Shown: positions 10,718-20,065 of the stretch, piece after piece
Layout: every line of letters starts with the position of its first letter
How positions within the stretch are numbered: the stretch's first letter is position 1
NCBI GenBank assembly: GCA_039621445.1
Contig: CP154956.1
Coordinates: 71,732,914 to 71,796,913 of the forward strand
Direction: 5' to 3'
From: Euglena gracilis
Taxonomy: Eukaryota; Euglenida; Euglenophyceae; Euglenales
DNA: 64,000 nt
The notes under the pieces: model-generated
Seen by the model: only the letters and a program-made list of their open reading frames with translations
What the model was told of the DNA's origin: nothing
Databases searched by the model: none
Program-made: the position numbers and the translations under genes

Positions 10718-10808
10718 CAACAGACACTAACGATTTCAGCCGGGGCGCCGGACCGTGCGAGCGAAGCGAGCGGCCCGGCGCCCCTGCTGAAATTGTTAGT
10801 GTCTGTTG
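10718..10808. repeat. Foldback hairpin at the left edge of the helix-turn-helix/PHD unit
   Basis: CAACAGACACTAACGATTTC and its near-perfect inverse GAAATTGTTAGTGTCTGTTG flank CGGGGCGCCGG/CCGGCGCCCC around a GAGCGAAGCGAGC centre. The ACACTAACG phrase is shared with the neighbouring 33-bp repeats, which ties the hairpin to that unit. Confidence 0.8.
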
Positions 10809-10814
10809 ATTTAC

Positions 10815-10858
10815 TAAAACCTATTTTGTCTGGGCCCGCACGCCTGTCTTGAAAATTC
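10815..10858 (+). repeat. Left outer inverted repeat of candidate mobile unit 1
   Basis: Starts TAAAACCTATTTTGTCTGGG and ends CGCCTGTCTTGAAAATTC. The inverse copy lies at 14532-14570 (about 80 % identical, including an exact CGCCTGTCTTGAA). The pair brackets the 33-bp repeat arrays and the gene at 11092-13226. Confidence 0.65.
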
Positions 10859-10931
10859 ATTCGACCGATGCACCTGGCTTGAGTTTTGGCCGGTTTTGTC
10901 GTTTTTTTTTCAAGAAAACGTACGCCGCCTT

Positions 10932-11041
10932 GCAAATCGTTTTACACTAACGGATCCCTGTCTTGGAAATCGTTTTACACTAACGGTCGCCTGTCTTGGA
11001 AATTGTTTTACACTAACGGATCCCTGTCTTGGAAATTGTTT
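10932..11041 (+). repeat. 33-bp direct repeat array, left of gene
   Basis: About 3.5 copies of a 33-bp unit with core CTTGGAAATCGTTTTACAC, spacers alternating GGATCCCTGT and GGTCGCCTGT. The same unit recurs in the same orientation right of the gene at 13413-13577 and nowhere else that I can see. Being 33 bp, it reads through as 11-residue peptide repeats, but nothing suggests that it is translated. A plausible role is a binding-site array for the encoded DNA-binding protein; this is inference. Confidence 0.85.
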
Positions 11042-11091
11042 GCTCTTTGATGACGGTGATATGTTCTTCTTGTCCTCAGTTTTTGTTCTTA

Positions 11092-13226
11092 ATGGCTAAA
11101 CGGGCGAACCTTGTGGCGCTGGCCGGACTGAAACCTCTGCCCCCCCCCCGAGGAATTTGTTGCTGCGATCTGCAAAATTTCCGAGGGCGGTAAGCAGGAG
11201 GCAGATGACCCGGTGAACGGCCCCTTGTTTGCTAAGAAAGAAACCAAGAGACTTTCCGGAGCGCAAGGCGTCCAACGATCCGGCATCCTACATTTTCTGA
11301 CTTTTGTCGATTTTTGTGAAGATAACGGGTTAAAGTATGACTCGTTGGACGAATATTTACGAGGTTGGGCTCGTCGCACCATTTTTCCGGTGTATTTGTT
11401 TGACGATGAGGCTGAGGTTCGTTGTGGGCTCTATGAAAAACATGCCCGCCGACATGGCCCACGATGCCCACTTGTTCCGCCAAGTTATTGCCCCCTCCCC
11501 AGACCCCTCCGTTTGCACCATGCGGCGTTTGAAAGGCAATGCGAGCTTTTGCGGGGAACCGCCAGTTCCGCCTCAGGCGAGAACGATTTTTTGTTTCGCA
11601 CTGTGACTCTGTTTTCAAAGGCGCTTGGCAGCGGGCCAATTGGCGACGGGATTTTTCAGGGAGTGGCCGACTGGGTCTCCAAATGTTTGCAACGCAAGGT
11701 CACTTTCAAAGACCTGGCCAGGAGACCTGCCATGACGCAGCTGGCAAATTCTGACCTCCCTCGCGAGGAAGTCGCCAAGTATTTTGGTGTGGCCCGTCAA
11801 ACGGTGCAAGTGTATCATGGCATGTCGCGGCAAACGCCAGCATTGGCAGCAGCCATTTTGGCGGGCCATCCAAAGGAGGCTAGGCACAGCGGGGGGGGGG
11901 GGTTGAGGGGGGGGCGAGTGGCCGCACGGGCGGCCGCGCGGGGGGGAGGCGGGGGGAGAGGGGTCCGAGGGCGGCCGCGCGGGCGGCGCGCATCCTAAAA
12001 TAGGTGATTTCCGGGTCCAAAATGTGGTCATTTTTGCCATTTTTGGGCATTTTTGACCCAAAAAGTGCTTTTTTGGCCGCGCGCAGAGCGCACGGCCCCC
12101 AAATTTGCCATTTTGTGTCCGAATAAGGTCATTTTGGGTCATTTTGGGCCTCAAAAAATCGCGATTTTTCACCAAAATTTTTTTCTTGGCTATGCTAGGC
12201 ACAGTGGGGGGAGGGGGGGGTCCAGGGGGGGGCGAGCGCCCGCGCGGGCGGCCGCGCAGGGGCCGCGCGGGGGGGGGGAGTGGGGGGTCCCGGACCCCCC
12301 CCCCCGAACGGCGCGCCTAGGCTCCTAAGGGTGAGGCGGTGGGGGTGAAGTCCGAGCCAGGTTCTGTCGTGTTTTGTGCTCTTGCACCAGCACCAACTGC
12401 CGTCCCAGAGGTGTGAAATTTTGTCAACCCTTTTTGTAAACCCTCCTGACCAGGTTGATGCAGAGGCCGAGCAGGCATCCGTTCACCCCCTTGCGGATTT
12501 TGTGGAGACAAATCAGGTGCAATTTAACCATTACTTTCCTGGTACCTCCATTCGTATGTGCAGACCGTTTTGCCAGCGGTGCCCACCCCGGACAATGTCA
12601 CCACGCCACCACAGGCAGAAGAGGTGTGAAAGACTTTGGAAATCTGGAAATGACATTCCATCAACAGATTCCGTCAGCGCGCACCTTGGGACCCTCGCCG
12701 TGCCCATCAACGTTGACGAAGAAGAGGAAGAAGAGGACATCACCGACATCCTCACGCAACCGTGTGAGAAGGAGGACATGATGACGGAGGAACAGCGAGT
12801 CGCAGTTCGTGCCAAGGTCGCAAAAATCTTCCCAGTCAGCACCGCTACTTTTTCTCCTCTCAGCGGGCACGCTGGTGCGTGCCCATGTTCAAACTCGAGG
12901 AGTGCCCAGATGAGGCCGGCCAAATGCGGAACGCGGCAACCTGGTTGAGGCAGTTGATGTACGAGGCGCCGCCGTCCGCGGAGGAGGCCCCAGTGGCGGT
13001 GGACACTACGAACATTCCCACTGTTTTCCCGCTCCCCGTTCCTAATGGCGCTCCAATTTGTAGCGTGTGCAGTGTTCCGGTACCCAAAAAAACAGATTGT
13101 CGTGATTTCCGTGGTGTGCGCTGTGAGGTGTGCAGTGTGTGGTGGCATTGGAAGTGTGTGAATTTGCGTCACCCACCACATTTCGGCTGGGCGTGTGACG
13201 GTTGCCACAAGGCAATGGAGCAATAG
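11092..13226 (+). CDS. Helix-turn-helix plus PHD-finger protein, copy 1 (interrupted)
   Basis: Multi-exon gene without a family name that I recognise. It starts MAKRANLVALAGL; a run of ten C at 11140-11149 shifts the frame by one (nine would keep it open). The frame then runs to 11874 and is cut by a 451-bp insertion; past it the reading resumes at 12326. Four introns with GT-AG borders follow: 12411-12453, 12517-12563, 12626-12677 and 12817-12863 (43, 47, 52 and 47 nt). Domains in order: a leucine/aromatic-rich N-terminal region; VTFKDLARRPAMTQLAN; a helix-turn-helix candidate (AKYFGVARQTVQVYH); a VKSEP motif; an acidic run of Asp/Glu; and a C-terminal PHD finger (C-x2-C-x17-C-x2-C-x4-H-x2-C-x12-C-x2-C, Trp two residues before the seventh Cys). 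The same order occurs in the intact paralogue at 36181-37564. The likely role is chromatin or DNA binding in the nucleus, perhaps for the repeat unit that carries it. Confidence 0.7.
11875..12325. mobile_element. G-run element inserted in the helix-turn-helix/PHD gene
   Basis: 451 bp. Imperfect terminal inverted repeats (A)GGCTAGG and CCTAGGCTCC(T), with AAGG on both sides as a probable 4-bp target duplication. Collapsing one AAGG restores an open frame running from AGHPK into GEAVGVKSEP. An internal TATGCTAGGCACAGTGGGG at 12191-12209 repeats the left end, so a second, nested copy may be present. Confidence 0.7.
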
Positions 13227-13412
13227 GCTCCCGTTCGTTGTTCCCACGTTTTCAGCTGCCTGTGCAGCTTGCACATTATGTGCATCTGTTGGCCGCCTTG
13301 TCTGGTCCCCCCTTTCGTTTCCTCGTCCACCGTGATCAACAGCACCACTGCCTCAGCTGTGTTTTGTTTACTCCTCACATCTTGCCTTTTTAGGACCTTT
13401 TCTGTTTATGAA

Positions 13413-13577
13413 CCTTGTCTTGGAAATCGTTTTACACTGACGGTCGCCTGTCTTGGAAATCGTTTTACACTAACAATCGCCTGTCTTGGAAATCGTTTTA
13501 CATTAACGGATCCTTGTCTTGGAAATCGTTTTACACTAACAATCGCCTGTCTTGGAAATCGTTTTACACTGACGGAT
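13413..13577 (+). repeat. 33-bp direct repeat array, right of gene
   Basis: Five consecutive 33-bp units, same consensus and strand as 10932-11041, with spacers GGTCGCCTGT, AATCGCCTGT and GGATCCTTGT. The array starts about 190 bp after the gene's stop codon. Confidence 0.88.
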
Positions 13578-13598
13578 TCAGCCTGAACTCCGTTACCC

Positions 13599-14522
13599 TC
13601 CCCCCCTATTTGCCCCCCCCCCTAATTGGCTAATTGGGGGTCCCGTTGGACGGTCCATTAGCCAATTAGGGGGGGTCAGGCTTATTGGCCATTGGCCGGG
13701 GTAACCCCCCCCTAATTGTCTCCCCCCCCCTAATTGGCTACCCCCCCCCTTATTGTCCCACCGACCTCCCCCCGGGAGGCCCGACCGGACAATATGGGGG
13801 GGGGGGACAATATGGGGGTACCAAAGGAATTTCATTGGCCGAGCCAAAAAAAAAACCCCGTCGGCCGGGGCCAAGGGACAATATGGGGGGGGGACAATAT
13901 GGGGGGTGTATCCCCCGCGACCCCCCCCCCGCGACCCCCCCCCGCGACCCCCCCCCGCGACCCACACATGGAGGGTTTCCGCATCCCAATAGGAGCCAAA
14001 AAAGGGCACCTGATTAGGAATTTGCACCCAAATTAGGAATCAAAATTGCCTAAAATGTGTGACAAATTCCTAATTGGAGCTATTTTTGGACCCAAAAGTT
14101 CTAAAAATAGGTCCCATGTGACGTTGTATGAGAGGTCACACTTGTCACGCGTGACCCGTCAAAACTTCCACGTTCCCCCCGCGACCCCCCCCCCGCGACC
14201 CCCCCGCGACCCCCCCCGCGACTCATACACCCCCATGGGGGGTGGTGGTAATTGGGGGTCCGAAGGAGCCCGGCCATTACCACCTCCCCCCCCCTAATTG
14301 ACCGTGGGACCTCTCCACGGGACCCCCCTTTTGGTCAATTAGGGGGGGGTTCAATTAGGGGGGGGGGTACCGTCAATTAGGGGGTGCTTCGACACAGAAT
14401 CCCCCCGGGCAGTCAATTAGGGGGGGGGTCGAAAAAAATTTCCCCGGGGCTTTTGGTCAATTAGGGGGGGGGTCAATTAGGGGGGGGGGAGGTGGTAGCC
14501 AAATAGGGGGGGGGTGAGGGTA
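13599..14522. mobile_element. Cluster of C/G-run MITEs (families C and others)
   Basis: Bounded by TACCCTCCCCCCCTA at 13599 and TAGGGGGGGGGTGAGGGTA at 14504-14522, an inverted pair. Inside is MITE C (about 13903-14233): GGGGTGTATCCCCCGCGACC to CGCGACTCATACACCCC, with a core shared in inverse orientation with 39745-40060. Many GCGACCCCC and CAATTAGGGGGG units are present. Only low-complexity Pro/Gly ORFs occur here. Confidence 0.6.
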
Positions 14523-14531
14523 GTGTCTGTA

Positions 14532-14570
14532 GAAATTCAAGACAGGCGTCGGCCCAGGAAATAGGTTTTA
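14532..14570 (-). repeat. Right outer inverted repeat of candidate mobile unit 1
   Basis: Read on the minus strand it starts TAAAACCTATTTCCTGGGCC and ends CGCCTGTCTTGAATTTC, the mate of 10815-10858. Together they would define a unit of about 3.8 kb. Confidence 0.6.
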
Positions 14571-14589
14571 ACATATAGCATTGTACAAT

Positions 14590-14790
14590 GGATACCCCCC
14601 CCTTTATTGTCCCCCCCCTTATTGTCCCTAGGCCCCGGCCGACGGGGGATTTTTTGGCCCGGCCAATGAAATTCCTTTCGTACCCCCTTATTTTGGTACC
14701 CCCTTATTGTCCCCCCCCTTATTTTTTATTATTGTGGTGGTCGGGCCTCCCGGGGAGAGGTCGGTGGGACAATAAGGCGGGGGGGGGGTA
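14590..14790. mobile_element. C-run element with TTATTGTCCCCCC ends
   Basis: Shares CCGGCCGACGGGG, GGCC.GGCCAATGAAATTCC and TTATTGTCCC phrases, in inverse order, with 13745-13905. Both are therefore copies of one element in opposite orientations. Confidence 0.55.
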
Positions 14791-14799
14791 GTGTTTAAA

Positions 14800-15600
14800 A
14801 AAAACCAAAGAAAAAGGGTGAAAATATTGTAAAACGGGGAAAATCAGGACAAATGAGCCTGGGAAAGCCGAATGTGATACAAAAAGCGCAACCTTCGCTT
14901 CACACCCAACCAAGTCAGACTGCAATCTTGCTTCAAAATGGATGGTCGCTGGCACATTCCTTGATAATGTTGGTACAGGTTGTGGGTAAAGTGGAAACAG
15001 ACCATTTATGAAATGAAATAAAGTTCATTATTTTTTGTTTAAAGGGAAGTGAAAGCATTCGGGACATGTGGAAGGAAACCCCAAAGTTAACTTGGTTACA
15101 GAAATGCTCCAGGCGCTATTTTCGATGGACCAAAACAAAGTTCTTCTTGGGATGACTAGGAAACCGGCAACAAGAGGAGGCTTGAAAATCATATCCATAG
15201 GCAGAAAACATTTTTCAATTACGACACAAAACAGAAATAAACAGAAACACATGACAACCTGAGAGAAATCAAGGAGGGCAATGAGAGAAAGCAGGGGAGA
15301 CACAATAACTGACCCAAAATGTAAAAACCCAAAATTTCTAAGTCAAAAAAAAATTTCTCCACATAAACGCAAAAATCGGCGGCAAACACAAAAAAAGCAA
15401 ATTTTGAAATAAAAAACCCCAAAAATTGCAAGACAACGGATTTGCGTACCGCACACCCACAGAGAAAGGAAAACAAAAAAAGCCCCTTGTTGTTCCTGAC
15501 TGATGAAACATCTCAAAGTTGCTTGCTGAGTGGAATTCTGATCGAAGTCGCTACATTGTTCTTGATTTCAATCTGAAATCTTGACACAATGTCTTGTTCG
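14800..15600. other. Unique-looking spacer, no supported gene
   Basis: Less repetitive and A-richer than its surroundings. Short ORFs on both strands (for example 15028-15303 minus, hydrophobic; 15068-15262 plus) lack any recognisable motif or matching neighbours. I see no gene here that I can defend. Confidence 0.35.
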
Positions 15601-15601
15601 A

Positions 15602-15836
15602 AATAACCCCCCCCAAATAACACACCCCCCCGGTGTGTTATTTGGGCACCCGAGTTGGGGCCCCAAGGGGGGTGTGTTATTGGGGGGGGGGGTGTTATTT
15701 TCGCATGGAAAACCAAAGGAAAACGGGGGGGTGTTATTTGAGCGCTCGAAATCGCCCCCCGAGGGGGGGGGTGTTATTTGGGGGGGTGTTATTTGGGGGG
15801 CGGGTTATTTGGGAGGGTGTTTATTTGGATCTTCTG
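15602..15836. mobile_element. C/G-run element with TGTTATTTGGGGGG repeats
   Basis: AAATAACCCCCCCC at the left and repeated GGGTGTTATTTGGGGG at the right form inverted ends around a short core. Its right end adjoins a minus-strand coding remnant. Confidence 0.55.
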
Positions 15837-15950
15837 TGAGACGATCATAAATGGTACGCAACAAATCCCTTGTAAATCTTCGATACGGACGTCGCCGCAA
15901 ATGCTGCATGAGGCCGCAGCGCATTGGGCGGACAGGCATTGATGCTAAAA
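15837..15950 (-). pseudogene. Arg-rich coding remnant cut by a C/G-run element
   Basis: The minus-strand frame reads MPVRPMRCGLMQHLRRRPYR, then RFTRDLLRTIYDRLTEDP. The composition looks like real protein, and it stops where the TGTTATTTGGGG element begins. I do not recognise the family. Confidence 0.3.
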
Positions 15951-15999
15951 AAAGGAGGTAACTAAAGAAATTGGGAAATGGATGGTTGAAAGAAATTAG

Positions 16000-16440
16000 G
16001 AGGTTCGGCAGCCCCCCCCCCCTGGTGGTTGGACCTCCTCGGCACGGCAAAATGGGACCCCCCCCCTGGTCAGCCGTGCCGAGTCATACCAATGAATTTC
16101 CTTTGGGAAATTCCGGCTGTCCGCCGGGGGGGGGGGTCCCCCATTTTGCCGTGCCAAGGGGGTCAGTCCCCCAGGGAGGGTCCACCGTGGCTTGTCCACG
16201 ACACTGATTTCCGAACCACAAACTTGTCCATTCCTCTGGAGACAAAAATCAGAATCTGAAGACATGTACCGGTGTTCAGTACCTTTGGCAACAACAGCTC
16301 AACGATCAAAGTAAATGAATTTGACCAAATCCAAAGTTTTTTTTTTGGCACGGCTCGACACGGCTCGGCACGGCTCGGCACGGCTCGCGCGTGTCTCGCG
16401 TGTGTCTCGCGCGTGTCATGCCCGCGCGTTGCCCGTGCGA
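16000..16440. repeat. C/G-run element and CGGCACGGCT tandem repeats
   Basis: 16000-16190 is a C/G-run element with inverted GGCACGGCAAAATGGGACCC and TCCCCCATTTTGCCGTGCC. 16347-16420 is a tandem CGGCTCGGCA run that grades into CGCGTGTCTCG repeats. Non-coding. Confidence 0.6.
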
Positions 16441-16651
16441 GCGCGTCGCCCGTGTTGGCGTGTTGTTCTTTGCCATCGGGTCACTGCGAGCCGTTGCGCC
16501 CTCCCCTCTGTCCGCGTGAATGTCCACTAAAAATGTGAACACTTTTTTTGAATACACTGCGAGCTTGAGCAGAGAAATATCGAAAAGAGAGTGGTTTGGC
16601 TTAAGAATTTCTTGAGTTTAGTACGTTCTACTTTTGGAGACCCCCCGGTAT

Positions 16652-17016
16652 GTACCATCCCCCCCCCCATTATGTACCCCCCCCCATTATGTACCCCCTG
16701 GGGGGGAGGTACATAATGGGGGGGGGATGGTAGCTCACTGTCATAACACTTTTTCTAAAGAATTTCCCAAAAAATGCTCAAAAATCGACGTTTTTGGGAC
16801 GTTTTCAAAAAGTGATATTTGGCAAATGTGCTGAAAATTGACCATTTATTGCAAACATCCAAAAAGTTGCCAAAAATGACCCCTTTTGGGCTGTTCGGTC
16901 GGGTCTGGGAATGGGACCTGGGTACCCCCCCCCATTGTGTACCTCCCCCCCATTATGTACCTCCCCCCCAATTTCGGCCTCCCGGGGGGAGGTACATAAT
17001 GGGGGGGGGGGGATGG
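16652..17016. mobile_element. MITE family I, copy 1 (TACCATCCCCC ends)
   Basis: Inverted ends ACCATCCCCCCCCCATTATG and CATAATGGGGGGGGGGGGAT, then GGTA. The interior (GTGCTGAAAATTGACCATTT; GTTCGGTCGGGTCTGGGAAT) is almost identical to 19488-19832. Insertion is at TA (TATGTA repeats at both edges of this copy). Non-coding. Confidence 0.85.
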
Positions 17017-17164
17017 TATGTACGATGTTTTCGGTTGTCATAGTTCACAGGGGAGAATGGGTTTTCGAGAGTGGGTGGGTGGTTTGGGTGGTTTGTCAAA
17101 AAGTGGGTGGTTGGCTTTGGGCCGGGAAAAAAGTGTCCCCTCTGGGGGTCGCCTAGTGAACTAT

Positions 17165-17539
17165 GGTTCGGACCATCCCCCACCTGCCCTAATATTGATG
17201 CCTGGCCTGGACCCCCTTCCCCGCGTGCTAAAAAAACCCTCTGCCCACCCCACAGGTGGCACGTTTTTTTTCTTCCCACCCCAAAGGGTTTCCATAGAAG
17301 AGGCGTTCTTCAGAAACAGTGTGCTTGCAGGTGCCCTTGCTGGCGACAGTGAGGTGGAAGTTGACATTGATGGGGTGAACACTGATATGGAAGACGTTCG
17401 ACTGGTGGAGACTGTTGATGATGAAGCCGTCGTGGAAGAGGGCATTGACGAGCACCAAGCTGCAGAGGAGGAGGAGGCTGCCGTTACTTGCACGGCAGCT
17501 GGAGCTTGGACAGAGAGCACTTCTGCCATGCATGACCCA
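17165..17539 (+). CDS. Acidic exon-like ORF, unrecognised, cut by MITE F
   Basis: After a possible 3' splice site near 17285 the frame reads VSIEEAFFRNSVLAGALAG and then a strongly acidic stretch (EVEVDIDGVNTDMEDVRLVE and onwards) to AMHDPGG. There the inverted end of MITE F starts at 17540. The composition suggests real protein, perhaps an acidic nuclear-protein segment, but there is no domain I can name, and the 5' part is repeat-derived. Treated as a truncated exon. Confidence 0.35.
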
Positions 17540-17976
17540 GGAGGTTAGGCAGTACGGGGGGGCTGCGGACCCCCCCCCCGGTGACTTCACCGGTGAACGT
17601 TCACCGGGGGGGGAGGGGGGGGGTGCTTTTGGCGGTGAAGTTCACCGGTGAAGTTCACTGGTGAACTTCAATGTTTTGCCTGGGGGGGAAATTTTAATGG
17701 GTGAAATTTTGCTCCTTTCCTCTCAAAATGATCATTTTTGAGGTTGATGCTTCATAGTATTTTATCGAAATTTCCGAAAACCCAAAATGTCATTTTTTTG
17801 GCCATTTTTGGCCAAAAAGTGCTCTCTTGGTGAACTTCACCGGTGAAGTTCACCGATGGGTTAGGCAGAGGGGGGGGGGAGGGGTCCGGAACCCCCCGGT
17901 GAACTTTCAAACGGTGAACTTCACCATAGGGGGGGGGAGGGGGGTCAAAATGACCAAAGTCTACTGCCTGATCTCC
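17540..17976. mobile_element. MITE family F, full copy
   Basis: Ends GGAGGTTAGGCAGTA and TACTGCCTGATCTCC are inverted repeats (13 of 15). CCCAG borders both sides, a possible 5-bp target duplication. Subterminal CGGTGAACTTCACCGGTGAA palindromes are at both ends. Copies at 2815-3180 and 6595-6720. Confidence 0.78.
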
Positions 17977-17989
17977 CCAGCCTCCCCAA

Positions 17990-18310
17990 AGTGGGTCCCA
18001 CCCCCGCATGGTTCCCCACCTGATTTATTTTTAAGAATGTTGGCAACATTGGCCCAAATCCTCATTTCCACCACGGCATGGGGGGAAATTTTTTTTCCTG
18101 CGACAGGAAGGGCTTGGTGAATCCATTTTTTCAGTGTAAGAATGACAGTCCAGTGGACACAGTTTGCAGACAGGGGGGGTATGCCCACTCAAGGTTGGAT
18201 GATGGTTAATCGAAAAACGGTCAATCGCTTGTGACCCCCCCAGTTAATCGTTCAGGGGGTCGGCACCCCCCCACACCGACCCCCTCGCCACGCCATTTTA
18301 CCCCCCCCTT
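17990..18310. other. Spacer with C-run debris and possible minus-strand exon
   Basis: 18130-17985 on the minus strand reads HQALPVAGKKISPHAVVEMR, then IWANVANILKNKSGG, which looks protein-like but short and without a recognised family. 18240-18305 carries GGGGGTCGGCAC and GACCCCCTCGCCACGCCA as at 9115-9365. Confidence 0.3.
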
Positions 18311-18448
18311 ACCCAAAACCCTGGCCCCTGGTACCCGAAATATTGGCCCCTGGTAATTTGGATCTAAGGAGTAAGGAGGTTTGGCACGTCCGACGAGGAC
18401 CCTCGGCCAATTTGAAAGAGGCTGCGAGGGCTGCCCCACCGAAGAAAC

Positions 18449-18895
18449 CATAGCTGGCGTTTTTTTGTTTTTTAAAAAAAACGTTTTTTTTGTTTTTTAT
18501 TAAAAAAAAAACGGGCAAAAAAAAACGGCAAAAAAACAAAGGGGAAAATGATGGTCCAAATTTTGCCTTTGATCGCAAGGGTGAACCAATCTTAAGCTCA
18601 AATGACTTGAAAACCAATACTTTTGGTTGTCTTCAACAAGAATGGTCAAAATAGGGCATTTTTCTGCGTGTTTTTTTTTACTTCGTTTTAAACGAAGTGC
18701 CAGCTATGGTTGAAACATCCCAAATTTGGTGTCTTTCTCTGACCGAGGATGGGCAAAAAAAGCTAAAATTAAAGGCGAAATTTTTTTTGCCCTGGACCCT
18801 CAATGGCGTTTTTTTTGTTTTTTTTTAAAAAAGACATGTTTTTTTTAAAAAAACGTGTTTTTTTTAACTTCGTTTTAAACGAATTGCCAGCTATG
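18449..18895. mobile_element. hAT-like MITE, copy 3 (perfect 8-bp duplication)
   Basis: 447 bp from CATAGCTGGC to GCCAGCTATG, flanked by GAAGAAAC at 18441-18448 and 18896-18903, a perfect 8-bp duplication. A second GCCAGCTATG end lies inside at 18699-18708, followed by GTTGAAAC, so the copy contains a partial internal duplication of its own terminus. Confidence 0.88.
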
Positions 18896-18966
18896 GAAGA
18901 AACCGTGTTTGGGCCGATTTCGAGGCTTTAAAAGTCTTAAATTTTCGCCCAAAACACGGTTTCAAA

Positions 18967-19083
18967 CAAGAACCGTGTTTTGGGCCAAGGTTTTAGGGGG
19001 GCCCAGGGGCGACCGCGGCGCCTTCAGCGCCGCGGTCCCCGCCCCTGGGCTCCCCCTAACTCTTGGCCCAAACACAGTTCTTG
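18967..19083. repeat. Foldback hairpin element, copy 2
   Basis: CAAGAACCGTGTTTTGGGCC to GGCCCAAACACAGTTCTTG, closing over GCGGCGCC-TTC-AGCGCCGC. It is the 9548-9663 hairpin in the other orientation. Directly upstream, 18899-18965 forms a second smaller hairpin (GAAACCGTGTTTGGGC / GCCCAAAACACGGTTTC), also present at 9660-9705. Confidence 0.85.
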
Positions 19084-19085
19084 AC

Positions 19086-19366
19086 ACAGAAGAAGCAAAA
19101 GATCTCGGGATCCCCGTGGGGCTCATTGAAGGCCGAAGAAAAGCGACAATGGCAGAGTTCTACGCCAACAAAGGCGAAAAGCACACACCATTGTTGTGTG
19201 GTTTTCGCCTCCTCTCCATTTTATTCCATGTTTAGGCTGAGTTGCGCATTGCCACGCATTTTCTGCGGGTGAAGGATGGGGTGCAGGAGGACGTGCTGGC
19301 AATGGGAGAGGGTACCCTGAAGCCTCTGCTGGTTGACTGGGTGGCTGAGTGGCTAAAAAAACTCTG
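19086..19366 (+). CDS. Exon-like pair, unrecognised protein
   Basis: First block about 19086-19200 reads EEAKDLGIPVGLIEGRRKAT, then MAEFYANKGEKHTPLL. A putative intron ends CCATGTTTAG at 19234. The second block, 19235-19366, reads AELRIATHFLRVKDGVQEDV, then LAMGEGTLKPLLVDWVAEWL, then KKL and a stop. The blocks look like real protein, but I found no GT donor that joins them in phase, so either an indel or another exon is involved. No family recognised. Confidence 0.35.
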
Positions 19367-19487
19367 ACCTGGGGGACATTATTCGACCTTCATGGAGGAT
19401 GGTTGCGCGCAACATTTCTCTTGTGGTTAGGGAGTGCAAAAGGGCTTGTCCCCCTTGAAACGTGTGCAGACTGTTAATTTAATTAAT

Positions 19488-19832
19488 ACCATCCCCCCCC
19501 CATTATGTACCCCCCTCATTATGTACCCCCTGGGGGGGGTACATAATGGGGGGGGATGGTAGCTCACTGTCATAACACTTTTCTAAAGAATTTCCCAAAA
19601 AAATGACGTTTTTGGGACGTTTTCAAAAAGTGATATTTGGCAAATGTGCTGAAAATTGACCATTTATTGCAAACATCCAAAAAGTTGCCAAAAATGACCC
19701 CTTTTGGGCTGTTCGGTCGGGTCTGGGAATGGGACCTGGGTACCCCCCCCCATTGTGTACCTCCCCCCATTATGTACCTCCCCCCCAATTTCGGCCTCCC
19801 GGGGGAGGTACATAATGGGGGGGGGATGGTAA
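19488..19832. mobile_element. MITE family I, copy 2
   Basis: TACCATCCCCCCCCCATTATG to the GGTACATAATGG end and GGGATGGTA. Nearly identical in the core to 16652-17016, implying recent activity of whatever mobilises the family. Confidence 0.85.
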
Positions 19833-19839
19833 TCCATGT

Positions 19840-20065
19840 TTGTGGTCAACTGCAATGTTCCTGTCCACTGTGTTTCGGCCCCCTTGCCGCTTGTGCCACC
19901 CCTTCCACCTTTCTCCACAAGGGGCGGCGACAACAGCAGCAGCAGCAGCAGCAGCCTTCCCAAGAGCATTTGTCGTTCTTCACCTGGAGAGGTTCCATTT
20001 CCGACGGAATCTTTTGGCCCTGTATGACAAGGTTCGGCATTTTTTTCCTTTTCGAATTTTTTTTT
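19840..20065 (+). other. CAG microsatellite with adjoining exon-like frame
   Basis: A CAG run at 19933-19956 is followed by a frame reading AFVVLHLERFHFRRNLLALY and DKVRHFF, which looks like a helical protein segment. It has no identifiable borders or family. 20100-20220 downstream is a run of CAAGTCCAAG-type repeats. Confidence 0.25.

Noticed and set aside
13413-13577. CRISPR array appearance of the 33-bp repeats
   Set aside because: The repeats are contiguous with no unique spacers, the genome is eukaryotic, and no cas genes are present.
13593-14036. Pro/Gly/Arg-rich proteins near 13.6-14.0 kb
   Set aside because: Translations of C/G runs and GCGACCCCC repeats; all frames look alike.
16272-16557. 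Ala/Arg/Cys-rich ORFs over 16.3-16.5 kb
   Set aside because: Derived from CGGCTCGGCA and CGCGTGTCTCG tandem repeats.
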